In this document: positions 15,240 to 23,279 of the stretch, piece after piece
Layout: the number at the start of each line of letters is the position of its first letter
Numbering within the stretch: the first letter of the stretch is position 1
Source of the DNA: an uncultured Lachnospiraceae bacterium
Lineage (GTDB): Bacteria > Bacillota > Clostridia > Lachnospirales > Lachnospiraceae
Direction: 5' to 3'
DNA length: 62,454 nt
Assembly (NCBI GenBank): GCA_910587765.1
Contig: CAJUNR010000008.1
Span: 68,692-131,145, forward strand
Notes under the pieces: generated by a model
Database searches by the model: none
What the model saw: the letters and a program-made list of their open reading frames with translations, nothing else
What the model was told of the DNA's origin: nothing
Program-made: the position numbers and the translations under genes

Positions 15240-15970
15240 CCTATATGCGCCCCCCAAAACCTGTTGATCTGTTTTTTTACTTCCTGCAAATGGGAACGGC
15301 TGATCGGAAGCGTTTCCCCATTTTTGAGATATGCCATGCTGCCGCTGATTTTCATAATCTGTATGATATTCACGATCGTACCCCGGTCAATAAAAATAAA
15401 TTCCTGCGCCTGCAGTTCATCAAAAACCTGCTGCAGGCTTTTTCTGACTTTCGATGTTCCCAAACGCGAACAGATCATGGAATTTTTTCCGCCGTCACGC
15501 TGGATATAGAAAATGTCTTTGTACGGTATTTTTTCCATGCGTCCGGCAGCCTGGATGAGATACTCCCTGCCGGCCTCCAGCTCAATCAGTTTTGCAGCGT
15601 CCGTCACAGCGGACGTCAGACGATTCGTCAGGTCGCTTTTTGGCACATAACGGAAAATCGAAAGCTCAAAAGCGTCAATCGCATATTCGATATGCGACGT
15701 GATAAAAATAATCTTTACATTTGGTAAATGAGGTTTGATCTTTTCCGATAATTCCATGCCTGTCATTCCGGGCATTTCTATATCAAGCAAAATCAAATCA
15801 TAGAAAAAATGGTCGTCTGTAATATCAAAAAGAAGATTGCTGCTCTGTGTGTAGGTTGTAATCTCATAACCGATTCCGCAGGAGCGCAGACAGTTTTTTA
15901 CAATTTCCCCATGAGATTTGACAGCTTCCTTATCGTCGTCACATATTGCTGTCTTTACCAATGCGTTCAC
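15236..15970 (-). CDS. LytTR-family response regulator
   Basis: A 244-residue regulator with an N-terminal receiver domain (acidic ICDDDKEAV, phosphoacceptor Asp in LILLDIEMPGMTG, switch Thr in IIFITSH) and a C-terminal LytTR DNA-binding domain (FIFIDRGTIVN, LPISRSHLQEVKKQI). The start is taken as GTG 15970 behind AGGAAAC; a TTG at 15961 is the alternative. A strong promoter lies 50 bp upstream. A direct-repeat site of the kind bound by LytTR proteins precedes the exporter operon, so the exporter genes are its likely targets. Confidence 0.88.
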   Translation of the reverse strand: MNALVKTAICDDDKEAVKSHGEIVKNCLRSCGIGYEITTYTQSSNLLFDITDDHFFYDLILLDIEMPGMTGMELSEKIKPHLPNVKIIFITSHIEYAIDAFELSIFRYVPKSDLTNRLTSAVTDAAKLIELEAGREYLIQAAGRMEKIPYKDIFYIQRDGGKNSMICSRLGTSKVRKSLQQVFDELQAQEFIFIDRGTIVNIIQIMKISGSMAYLKNGETLPISRSHLQEVKKQINRFWGAHIG

Positions 15971-16017
15971 CCCGTTTCCTGTATCTTTATTTACTTTTTC
16001 TTAATCTCTACCGTATA

Positions 16018-16046
16018 ATTATATACATCCGGCCGAATAACCTCAA
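16018..16046 (-). promoter_or_regulatory. Promoter of the two-component operon
   Basis: On the minus strand TTGAGG (plus 16041-16046), a 17-bp spacer and TATAAT (plus 16018-16023). Confidence 0.8.
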
Positions 16047-16137
16047 GCTGCTTTTTTTAAGCAGCGACGCCTTGAAAATCCGGCAAATACAGCGCATCAT
16101 AAAACCAGACAAACAACCATTGAACTATAAATAAACG

Positions 16138-16167
16138 AAACAAAAGGCGGCTTCCAGGGAAACCGCC
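16138..16167 (-). terminator. Intrinsic terminator after the 118-residue membrane protein gene
   Basis: Minus-strand stem GGCGGTTTCC with GGAAGCCGCC, then TTTTGTTT. It closes the operon of small membrane and exported proteins. Confidence 0.85.
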
Positions 16168-16184
16168 CCATGATATGTGAATCA

Positions 16185-16541
16185 TTATGCTTCTTTTTTG
16201 TTTTTTATCATTGCAATAGCCGCAAGAACTGCGTTAATCAAACACCAGAACGACCATATAACAAGATCGCTGTAATTACCATATCCCGCAAACCCCATAA
16301 GCGCCGCCAAGCCAAACAAAATGACGAGCGCAATATTACCGCCTTTGCCTTTGGATTTTCTGGTAGCCACCGAGACAATTCCGCCCGCCAGCATTAAAAC
16401 TCCAACGATGATTCCTGTAGAACCTGACGATCCGCCATTATTTTCCAGTGCGTTCACCATCCCCGCTGCGCAGGACTGAACGGCCACCAGAATAAATAAA
16501 ATCATTGACAAGATCCCTGATACTAATTTCCACGTTTTCAT
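16185..16541 (-). CDS. Small four-helix membrane protein, possible lipoprotein start
   Basis: A 118-residue protein starting MKTWKLVSGILSMILFILV and continuing AVQSCAAG, which resembles a lipobox, followed by three more hydrophobic segments (IIVGVLMLAGGIVSVA, IALVILFGLAALMGFAG, WSFWCLINAVLAAIAMI) and a basic end. The start is set by GGAGGTCAAAT; the frame extends to 16658 without a better site. It follows the exported repeat protein by 55 bp and ends at a terminator, so it is the last gene of that operon. Function unknown. Confidence 0.72.
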   Translation of the reverse strand: MKTWKLVSGILSMILFILVAVQSCAAGMVNALENNGGSSGSTGIIVGVLMLAGGIVSVATRKSKGKGGNIALVILFGLAALMGFAGYGNYSDLVIWSFWCLINAVLAAIAMIKNKKEA

Positions 16542-16596
16542 ATTTGACCTCCATTTCATCACAGCCTGTAAGTTTGCGGCCGCACAATTTTTCCTC

Positions 16597-17529
16597 CTAC
16601 TGCGCCGAGAATGTGACCGGTTCTGAATCGGCAATCGTAGAATAAGAATCCGCATCATAAATATGGAATTTCAATTCCACTTCTTCAATTGCTTCAATCC
16701 CGTTTTCTTCCAGATCACTTGAAAGCACCGTAATATCGTCTATGGATTTCTTTCCGTCATAGATCGTAGTAGAAAACAAAGGATTCATCATAAATCCGTT
16801 GATGGACAGATCATCTAAGGAAATACCTACATTTTTTCCGGAATCATTTTCGAGATACAGGAGAATCGCCGTTCCCCAAAAGCTGTTTTCATCCACCGTC
16901 TTTCCGACAATTCTGATGCCGTCCTGATGATACAGTTCTATCCCTGCGTCATTCGGCACCGTGTCCATATTGGCATACTCGGATGTCTCGACGACCACAC
17001 ATTCCGAATCGAAAACCGTATCATAAGTAGCAGAGTCACTTACACGGAAATAGATCTCTATTTTCCCCACATTCTCAATGCCCGCCGCTTTCAGCCCTGT
17101 GCTGGAAAAATACAATGTATCATTGGATTTTTTGCCTGCGGCGACTATCGAAGAAAAGAGATCTGCAATCATATAATCATTGACAATCAATGCGTTGCAG
17201 CCAATCGTGACGTCCTTGTCCGAATTATTTTCCAGCAACAGTTTAAGTCCGTCGCCCCAAATACTGTCCGTAACATATTCTGTAGCAGTGACGACAATAC
17301 CGTCCTGATCAACAAGTACCTGCTCGTCAATGGTTACCGCCGCGCCGGACGAATCCTCAGAATCCTCTGAACCATCAGAGCTGCTTTCGCCGGCATCTGC
17401 CTCTTTCGGGCCTTCTCCCGAAACAATCTGTCTGGTTTCGCCCGAATCAGACTGCCCGCTTCCCAACGCCATTGCCGCAAATACAGCCAGACACAGCAGG
17501 CCGGCAGCCCATTTCATGTTTCTTTTCAT
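16597..17529 (-). CDS. Exported protein with two repeated beta-rich domains
   Basis: A 310-residue protein with a signal peptide (MKRNMKWAAGLLCLAVFAAM), an acidic Ser/Glu/Asp linker (residues 30-75) and two homologous domains of about 115 residues. Shared landmarks are DQDGIVVTATEYVTDSIWGDGL against HQDGIRIVGKTVDENSFWGTA, LLLENNSDKDVTIG against LYLENDSGKNVGIS, and NDYMIADLFSS against NGFMMNPLFST. Such domains resemble the Ig-like folds of Firmicute surface proteins. The GGGAGGATATTTGAG site fixes ATG 17529. It is sandwiched between a VanZ-like gene and a small membrane protein. Ligand and role are unknown. Confidence 0.75.
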   Translation of the reverse strand: MKRNMKWAAGLLCLAVFAAMALGSGQSDSGETRQIVSGEGPKEADAGESSSDGSEDSEDSSGAAVTIDEQVLVDQDGIVVTATEYVTDSIWGDGLKLLLENNSDKDVTIGCNALIVNDYMIADLFSSIVAAGKKSNDTLYFSSTGLKAAGIENVGKIEIYFRVSDSATYDTVFDSECVVVETSEYANMDTVPNDAGIELYHQDGIRIVGKTVDENSFWGTAILLYLENDSGKNVGISLDDLSINGFMMNPLFSTTIYDGKKSIDDITVLSSDLEENGIEAIEEVELKFHIYDADSYSTIADSEPVTFSAQ

Positions 17530-17530
17530 C

Positions 17531-17980
17531 TCAAATATCCTCCCTTGAGTATAATTTATATATAATCCATGCAGCAAGCGTCTCAGTGAGAAGTTCAGCG
17601 AAAATATCAAAAACATCAAATGTTCCCGGAACAAAAGAAGCCTTCTGCACCATTTCCATCGCCGCTGAGAAAAGAAAAGCGATTAAAAAAACCTTCCGTA
17701 CGCCTGCTCCATGATTACCGATGATACAAAACAACGCAAAAACGAGCGAATATCCCCACATCATATCCGGCAGATAATTCCTGACCATTCCCGAAAAGAC
17801 GCCCCCTGTCCGCAGCACAGGCATATGGACTGTCCCACCGGTAAACTCCACTGCTTTTTTGATAAAAAATACATCCGGCGACAGCATACCGTATATAAGC
17901 GCGCCGGCTGCTATCGGGCATATGATATGCAAAACCATGGTCATTTTTCTGTTCGCGTTTTTCATCCGCTTCATCCTCAT
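17531..17980 (-). CDS. VanZ-like membrane protein
   Basis: A 149-residue protein with four hydrophobic segments and the VanZ-type motif GTFDVFDIFAELL near the C-terminus. VanZ-like proteins are small membrane proteins of uncertain function, named after a teicoplanin-resistance accessory protein. Two further in-frame ATGs at 17971 and 17965 are possible starts. Its stop lies 2 bp before the start codon of the exported repeat protein gene, so the two are translationally close. A link to antibiotic resistance is not shown. Confidence 0.72.
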   Translation of the reverse strand: MRMKRMKNANRKMTMVLHIICPIAAGALIYGMLSPDVFFIKKAVEFTGGTVHMPVLRTGGVFSGMVRNYLPDMMWGYSLVFALFCIIGNHGAGVRKVFLIAFLFSAAMEMVQKASFVPGTFDVFDIFAELLTETLAAWIIYKLYSREDI

Positions 17981-18006
17981 TCCGCTGCCAATCCGTGCGC
18001 ATCCGC

Positions 18007-18462
18007 CTAATTCTGCAGGCCGCTTGTCCGCAATGTCTCCATTCCATGCTCCCTCAGTATTTCATTGACCTCAATGATGTCCCCCGGGCGCTCATTAAAA
18101 ATCATCATCAACAGGGCGTCCCTCGGCCGCTTCGCATACAGTTCCGGCATTTCATACTTTTTCAGCGCCCGCTGCGTCTGCGCCAGAGACATTTCGGCAG
18201 CATAACAGATACGCAGAATGACATCTCTCTGTCTTGTCCTCTTTTCTCCGGACAGAAGTTTATAGCCGTATCTTTCCGGAACGTCCGCCCGCAGAAACAC
18301 AAGCTGCTGTGTGAGAGCTTTTTCACTTAAAATATCTTTCATGTACACTGTAAAGTCCGCATCCGTCAGTTTTCCTGTATTTTCCCGGCAATAAGCGTCA
18401 AAATTTTTTATATGCGTGCTTTGCAGTACTTTTTCCAGCTCACCCGTATTTTTCTCTTCCAT
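18007..18462 (-). CDS. Helical protein divergent from the Ser/Thr kinase (possible regulator)
   Basis: A 151-residue, mostly helical and charged protein starting MEEKNTGELEKVLQ behind GGGAGAAATTC. The central part (YGYKLLSGEKRTRQRDVILRICYAAEMSLAQTQRAL read in two pieces) looks like a helix-turn-helix: RDVILRICYAAEMSLAQTQ could be the DNA-binding element. It faces a membrane Ser/Thr kinase across 54 bp and may be its partner or substrate. Similar two-gene pairs occur in Lachnospiraceae as far as I recall, but I cannot name the family. Confidence 0.7.
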   Translation of the reverse strand: MEEKNTGELEKVLQSTHIKNFDAYCRENTGKLTDADFTVYMKDILSEKALTQQLVFLRADVPERYGYKLLSGEKRTRQRDVILRICYAAEMSLAQTQRALKKYEMPELYAKRPRDALLMMIFNERPGDIIEVNEILREHGMETLRTSGLQN

Positions 18463-18486
18463 GAATTTCTCCCATCTGTTATAATG
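18455..18486 (+). promoter_or_regulatory. Promoter of the kinase gene
   Basis: A perfect TATAAT with an extended TGT in front (TGTTATAAT, about 18477-18485) and a weak -35 TTCCAT 17 bp upstream. The -35 region overlaps the start of the divergent gene. Confidence 0.6.
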
Positions 18487-18516
18487 CAATCACAAACCTT
18501 TGAAAGGAATGACAGC

Positions 18517-19578
18517 ATGGACGACAGCGGCCGCCTCGAAATTTCTTACTATAACACCATTGCGACTTTAAACAGTGCGCATAACATATATCTGGTACAG
18601 CATCGGGAAACCGAAAAGATCTATATCAAGAAAATACTGGACGTCTACAATCCGCGTATCTACGAATATTTAATGGAACACCACATAACTGGTACTCCCA
18701 AATTATATAATGTATACAAAGAAAACAGACAGCTTATATTGATCGAAGAGTTTATTTCCGGCATCCCGCTGCAGAAAATGGTAGATGACCGGATGCTCAC
18801 GCTTGATTTGATTGCGCAGTTTATGGGCGAACTGTGCAGCATACTGGAAAAACTGCATGTTCTTGACCCGCCCATCATCCACAGGGACATCAAGCCTTCG
18901 AACGTCATCATTACTTCCTGCGGCCATGCCGTCCTGATTGACTTTAACGCCGCAAAATTCTTCACGGATACAGCCGAACATGACACCGTACTTCTGGGGA
19001 CAAAAGGCTACGCCGCCCCTGAACAGTATGGATTTGGCTCCTCCACGCCCCGGACCGACATCTATGCGCTTGGCATTTTATTAAAGGAACTTTCCCATGC
19101 CCTGCCTGTCCCGACAGATAGATTCGATACCGTCATCGGCAGATGCACCGAGATGAATCCGTCCGACCGGATCGAAACTGTACAGGAGTTAAAAACCGAG
19201 ATCCAGACACTGCAGAAGCGCAGCAGCGGCAGTGCGGCGTGCCTGCCGCTGAAAAATTTTGTCCCGCCCGGTTTCCGGACAAAAACCCCCTGGAAAATGC
19301 TGATTGCAGTCAATATGTATTTTCTCATCTTTTCGGTGTGTCTTTCAATGGAAGTAGAGGGTGCGACGGTTTTTCATCTCTGGCTGGAGAGGATCACCGC
19401 TCTATCCGTCATGCTCTCCGTTGTCTTTTGCTGTTTTAACTACTGCAATATACGCCGCTTCCTTCCCTTATGTACGGATCGGCGCCGGCTTATTCGTTAT
19501 TCAGGGGTGCTGATTTTAAATTTGGCGGTGGTTTTTCCGCTGTTATTTGCGATGCTTCTGCTGGAATCCATCTTTTGA
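18517..19578 (+). CDS. Membrane-anchored Ser/Thr protein kinase
   Basis: A 353-residue protein: kinase domain at residues 1-235, then three membrane helices (ILIAVNMYFLIFSVCL-like, ALSVMLSVVFCCF, GVLILNLAVVFPLLFAMLL). The catalytic loop is HRDIKPSNVII and the APE-like segment YAAPEQYG is intact. Two oddities: the metal-binding DFG reads DFN (LIDFNAAKFF), and the glycine-rich loop is degenerate (LNSAHNIYLV), while the VAIK-type lysine is present in IYIKKIL. DFN with intact HRD occurs in active bacterial kinases, so activity is plausible. There are no PASTA repeats, which distinguishes it from PrkC/Stk1. ATG 18517 is chosen for its AAAGGAATGACAGC site; an earlier frame opens at 18412. Confidence 0.85.
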   Translation: MDDSGRLEISYYNTIATLNSAHNIYLVQHRETEKIYIKKILDVYNPRIYEYLMEHHITGTPKLYNVYKENRQLILIEEFISGIPLQKMVDDRMLTLDLIAQFMGELCSILEKLHVLDPPIIHRDIKPSNVIITSCGHAVLIDFNAAKFFTDTAEHDTVLLGTKGYAAPEQYGFGSSTPRTDIYALGILLKELSHALPVPTDRFDTVIGRCTEMNPSDRIETVQELKTEIQTLQKRSSGSAACLPLKNFVPPGFRTKTPWKMLIAVNMYFLIFSVCLSMEVEGATVFHLWLERITALSVMLSVVFCCFNYCNIRRFLPLCTDRRRLIRYSGVLILNLAVVFPLLFAMLLLESIF

Positions 19579-19614
19579 CTTCTTTTTCAGTGTAACACAT
19601 TTTTTCCTCTGCCG

Positions 19615-19635
19615 TTGCCACCGGTACGGTGGCAA
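19615..19635. repeat. Short perfect palindrome between kinase and addA
   Basis: TTGCCACCG and CGGTGGCAA flank a GTA centre. It could form a hairpin at the ends of the convergent kinase and addA transcripts, but neither strand has a clear T run directly behind it, so a terminator role is only possible. Confidence 0.45.
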
Positions 19636-19682
19636 TTTGCGGTTCCTTTTACAAAAAACGGTCTTTCCTGCATTCTGCGCTT

Positions 19683-22600
19683 TTACACGCCGATCGCCTT
19701 CCCCAACTGAAAAGAATAGATCAACCGCTCCTTCACCTTCCTGCCGGTCAGCATCTGCAGGGCCCGGTCATAATAGTCCAACTGGATGCGGTACCGCTCC
19801 GCCAGTTCCTCCGCCCGGCGGACCCGGTCCGTCTTGTAGTCCACAACCACCGCCTCTCCGTCTTCATAGAAGAAAGCGTCGATGATTCCCTGGACGAGCA
19901 CCGTCTCTTCCGGATCCGAGTCCGGGATCTCCGAACCAGGAATCCCGATGACAAAAGGCTGCTCGCGGTACAGTTCTCCCCGCTCCTGAGCCCGCCGCAT
20001 CCGTCCGGCGAGATCCGTTTTCAGGAACGCCCGGATATCGACCGTCCTCACCGCCTGTTTCTCCTCCTCCGTAATCCTGCCGTCTCTCACAAGCCGCTCC
20101 AGCTCCGCCTCCGCGCCGCTTTCATCCCCGGCGCAGCCCAGATTCAGGCATTCCATGACTGTATGATAGACCGTTCCTCTTGCCGCACCGGCCTTCTCCT
20201 CGCTCTTTTCCACAAACTGCGGAATGAGCGGGATGATATCCGCCTCCGGATACAGCTCCTCGCTGCCGTCCGACTCCTCCGGCACACGGAATTTTTTCAG
20301 CTCCGTAACGCTGTATTTCTGCTTCGTCTTCCCCGCGGTATCCCACGGATAGTTCCAGGACAGACGCTCGTCCACCTGCCGGTAAAGTTCCTCATTCCTC
20401 GCCTGGAAGAGCACCGCCTCCTCCAGCTTCTCTCTGGTCAGCGCCTGTTTCACCTGACGGCTCACCGCCTGTTTTACGAGCGTTTCCATGGAAATCCGTT
20501 CCTTTCGGATCCTGCTCCCCTCCCGGTTCCTCCCGGACAGAATCCAGGACAGGCAGTTGTCCGCGCCGGAAAGCTGCAGGAACAGAAGCTTTTCGTCTCC
20601 GCAGGCCCCCTCTTCCTCCAGAAGCTTCTCCTTCGCCATTCCGGTCAGAATCAGCTTCTCTCTGGCTCTTGTCATGGCCACATACAGAATCCGAAGCTCC
20701 TCTCCCAGATTGTCCAGAAGATTCTGCCGGCGGATCAGCCGCTTGAGAAGCGTGGGCCGGCGCATGCGCTGTTTCAGATCCACATAATCCAGTCCGATTC
20801 CGTACCGGCTGTGAAGGACGGCTTTATCCCGGCTTTCCTGCCTGTTAAAGCTCTTGCCCAGCCCGGCCGCGAAGACGATGGGAAATTCCAGCCCCTTGCT
20901 CTGGTGCGTGCTCATAATCCGCACCGCTTCCCCGCTCTGCCCGGAGATATCCGCCTCTCCGAAGTCCATACGGTATTTCTGCAGCCTCTCGATATAGCGG
21001 ATAAAATGGAACAGTCCGTGATAACTGATTTTCTCATAATCCTGCGCTTTCTGCAGAAGCATCTCTATATTGGCAAGCCGCTGTCGGCCGGCCGGCATGG
21101 CCCGAACCTCGTCCAGATATCCGCTCTCGGTCAGAATCTGCCACAGAAGCTCGTGAATCGACGTGCATGCCGCCAGTTCCCGATAGCGTTCCATCTTTCC
21201 GTAGAAGCTTTGGAGCCGTTCCCGAAGCCGCTCCTCCGGCCCGTCCTCCAGATAACTCCTGCACGCCTTCGCAAAGCTCTGTTTCGGATATGCCGCCTTG
21301 ACCGCGGCCATTTCCTGCGAAGAAAAGCCCCCCAGCATCCCGTGCATGGCGGCGGCCAGCGGAATGTCCTGCGCAGGGTTGTCAAGCGTCCGCAGATAAG
21401 AAAGGACGGTTTCCACCTCCAGCGTCTGGAAATAGCCTTCTCTGGACTGGGCGCTGGCAGGGATTCCTTCCTCCTGCAGTACCCGCACAAAAGTCTCGCT
21501 CCAGCCGGACATCGTCCGCAGAAGGACTACCATATCCCCGGGGCGCGCCGCGCGCAGTTCCCCGTTCTCCGTCACCTGCTCTGTCTCAAGCATCCGCCGG
21601 ATCCTCGCGGCGATCAGATGGGCTTCCGCCTCCGGTCTGGTCCAGCCGCACTCCGCCTGCAGATCCTCCCACTCCTCCTGGGACAGAAGCAGAAGTTCCG
21701 CCTCACATCCGTCCTTCTGCGGATAGACCGCGCCCGTCTTCAGAGCCGCCGCCTCGTCGTAGTCGATGCCGCCCAGTTCCCTGCACATAATTCTTGCGAA
21801 CACTTCATTGACCGGAGCCAGCACCGTCTCCCGGCTGCGGAAATTCTGGTGCAGGTCGATGCGCACCCCTTCCTCTCCCGCTTCGTACCGGCGGTATTTT
21901 TCCAGAAAAAGCCCCGGCTCCGCCTGCCGGAACCGGTAGATGCTCTGCTTCACATCGCCCACCATAAAACGGTTCTCCCGTCCCTTCCGGCCGGCGCAGA
22001 TGCTGTCTAAAATCGCCTCCTGGACCAGATTGCTGTCCTGATACTCATCCACCATAATCTCCGCGAAATAATCCGCAAAGAGATCCGCCGTCTCCGAGGG
22101 AACCAGTTCCCCGTCTTCTTCCCGGGTCAGAATCTGCAGAGCCAGATGCTCCTGATCGGTAAAATCCAGAATATTTTTCTTCCGTTTTTTCTCGTTCAGA
22201 CGCTCTAGAAACGCGAGCGTCAGCTCCGTATAGACCCGCACATGCTCCGCGGTCTTTCGCATCTGCTCCATGCTCTGTTCTCCGGACTGGGAGAAATACT
22301 GCTTTGTCAGCCCTTTAACCGCATCCTTCACGCCGCTACGGATCTCCATCACCTGTTCGCACAAATCTTCGTCCGCGTCCGCCATCGCTTTGGAGCGGCG
22401 GCTGGGAAGCCGCGCAAACCGGACTTTCGTCACCTGTTCTTCGTATTCTTCCACGCTCCGGCACTCCAACAGCTCATCCAGAAACGCCTCGTCCTCATGC
22501 AGCGCCTCCTCATAGGCATGAGGACCCGACGGCGCCCCGGCAATCATAAGCGCCTTCCTGATCTGCTTTCTACAGTCTCCCGCCGCCGTCTTCAGCTCCG

Positions 22601-23252
22601 CGAGCATCGCCTCCGCCCCCGCGAAATCCCGGAACGACGCCCCCTCGGGCAGCTCGTACATGGCGGCGCAGGACGTCAGCCACCGCACCGGACGGGGACT
22701 GGCCACCGCGTACTCATAAAGCTTCAGAATCAGTTCCGCCAGTCCGCTTCCCCGGTTTCCGCTCCCGTAGCTCTCCGCAAAACGGACGAACTCCGGCCTC
22801 CCTTCCTTGTGGGCCTCCTCCAGAATCTCCTCCGCCGTATCCTGTTTCAGCAGACGCATCTCCCCCTCATCCGCAATGCGGAAACCGGGATTCAGATCAA
22901 TCGTATGAAAATAATTTCGGATCACATAGAGGCAGAAACCGTGGATCGTGGTGATCTGCGCTCTGGCCACCAGCGCTTCCTGTCTCTGAAGCCACTCGTT
23001 TCCCGGATCCTCCTCCAGACGCTTCTGCAGCGCTTTCCCGATCCGTTCCTTCATCTCCCCGGCCGCCGCTTTGGTAAAGGTCGTGATCAGCAGCCGGTCC
23101 ACATCCACCGGATGCGTCTTGTCCGTGATCAGCGACACAATCCGCTCCACCAGCACGGCGGTCTTGCCGGAACCTGCGGCCGCCGAAACCAGAAGATTCT
23201 TCTTCCTCGTATCTATGACCTTTTTCTGGTCCTCTGTCCATGATATACCCAT
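19683..23252 (-). CDS. addA: Helicase-exonuclease AddAB, subunit AddA
   Basis: A 1189-residue UvrD-type helicase with C-terminal nuclease. Visible signatures are the Q motif ISWTEDQKKVID, Walker A VSAAAGSGKTAVLVERI, Walker B IMVDEYQDSN, motif III GDVKQSIYRFRQAEP, motif V MSTHQSKGLEFP, motif VI YVAMTRAREKL and the nuclease motif AVVVDYKTDRV near the C-terminus. With AddB it resects double-strand breaks up to a Chi-like site and loads RecA, replacing RecBCD in Firmicutes. Length is typical. The start has TCAGGAGAAATTT, and the gene follows addB by 27 bp, an addBA operon. Confidence 0.96.
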   Translation of the reverse strand: MGISWTEDQKKVIDTRKKNLLVSAAAGSGKTAVLVERIVSLITDKTHPVDVDRLLITTFTKAAAGEMKERIGKALQKRLEEDPGNEWLQRQEALVARAQITTIHGFCLYVIRNYFHTIDLNPGFRIADEGEMRLLKQDTAEEILEEAHKEGRPEFVRFAESYGSGNRGSGLAELILKLYEYAVASPRPVRWLTSCAAMYELPEGASFRDFAGAEAMLAELKTAAGDCRKQIRKALMIAGAPSGPHAYEEALHEDEAFLDELLECRSVEEYEEQVTKVRFARLPSRRSKAMADADEDLCEQVMEIRSGVKDAVKGLTKQYFSQSGEQSMEQMRKTAEHVRVYTELTLAFLERLNEKKRKKNILDFTDQEHLALQILTREEDGELVPSETADLFADYFAEIMVDEYQDSNLVQEAILDSICAGRKGRENRFMVGDVKQSIYRFRQAEPGLFLEKYRRYEAGEEGVRIDLHQNFRSRETVLAPVNEVFARIMCRELGGIDYDEAAALKTGAVYPQKDGCEAELLLLSQEEWEDLQAECGWTRPEAEAHLIAARIRRMLETEQVTENGELRAARPGDMVVLLRTMSGWSETFVRVLQEEGIPASAQSREGYFQTLEVETVLSYLRTLDNPAQDIPLAAAMHGMLGGFSSQEMAAVKAAYPKQSFAKACRSYLEDGPEERLRERLQSFYGKMERYRELAACTSIHELLWQILTESGYLDEVRAMPAGRQRLANIEMLLQKAQDYEKISYHGLFHFIRYIERLQKYRMDFGEADISGQSGEAVRIMSTHQSKGLEFPIVFAAGLGKSFNRQESRDKAVLHSRYGIGLDYVDLKQRMRRPTLLKRLIRRQNLLDNLGEELRILYVAMTRAREKLILTGMAKEKLLEEEGACGDEKLLFLQLSGADNCLSWILSGRNREGSRIRKERISMETLVKQAVSRQVKQALTREKLEEAVLFQARNEELYRQVDERLSWNYPWDTAGKTKQKYSVTELKKFRVPEESDGSEELYPEADIIPLIPQFVEKSEEKAGAARGTVYHTVMECLNLGCAGDESGAEAELERLVRDGRITEEEKQAVRTVDIRAFLKTDLAGRMRRAQERGELYREQPFVIGIPGSEIPDSDPEETVLVQGIIDAFFYEDGEAVVVDYKTDRVRRAEELAERYRIQLDYYDRALQMLTGRKVKERLIYSFQLGKAIGV

Positions 23253-23279
23253 AAATTTCTCCTGATGCTCATTACTCTG

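Noticed and set aside
15971..16137. Autoinducing peptide gene next to the AgrC-like kinase
   Set aside because: I looked on both strands of the flanks of the two-component operon and found no small frame with a ribosome site and a leader-like peptide, nor an AgrB-type gene.
19629..22010. Long plus-strand open frame antisense to addA
   Set aside because: It has no ribosome site or family character and is the shadow of the GC-rich addA codons; the same holds for frames antisense to addB, the FtsA-like gene, valS and uup.
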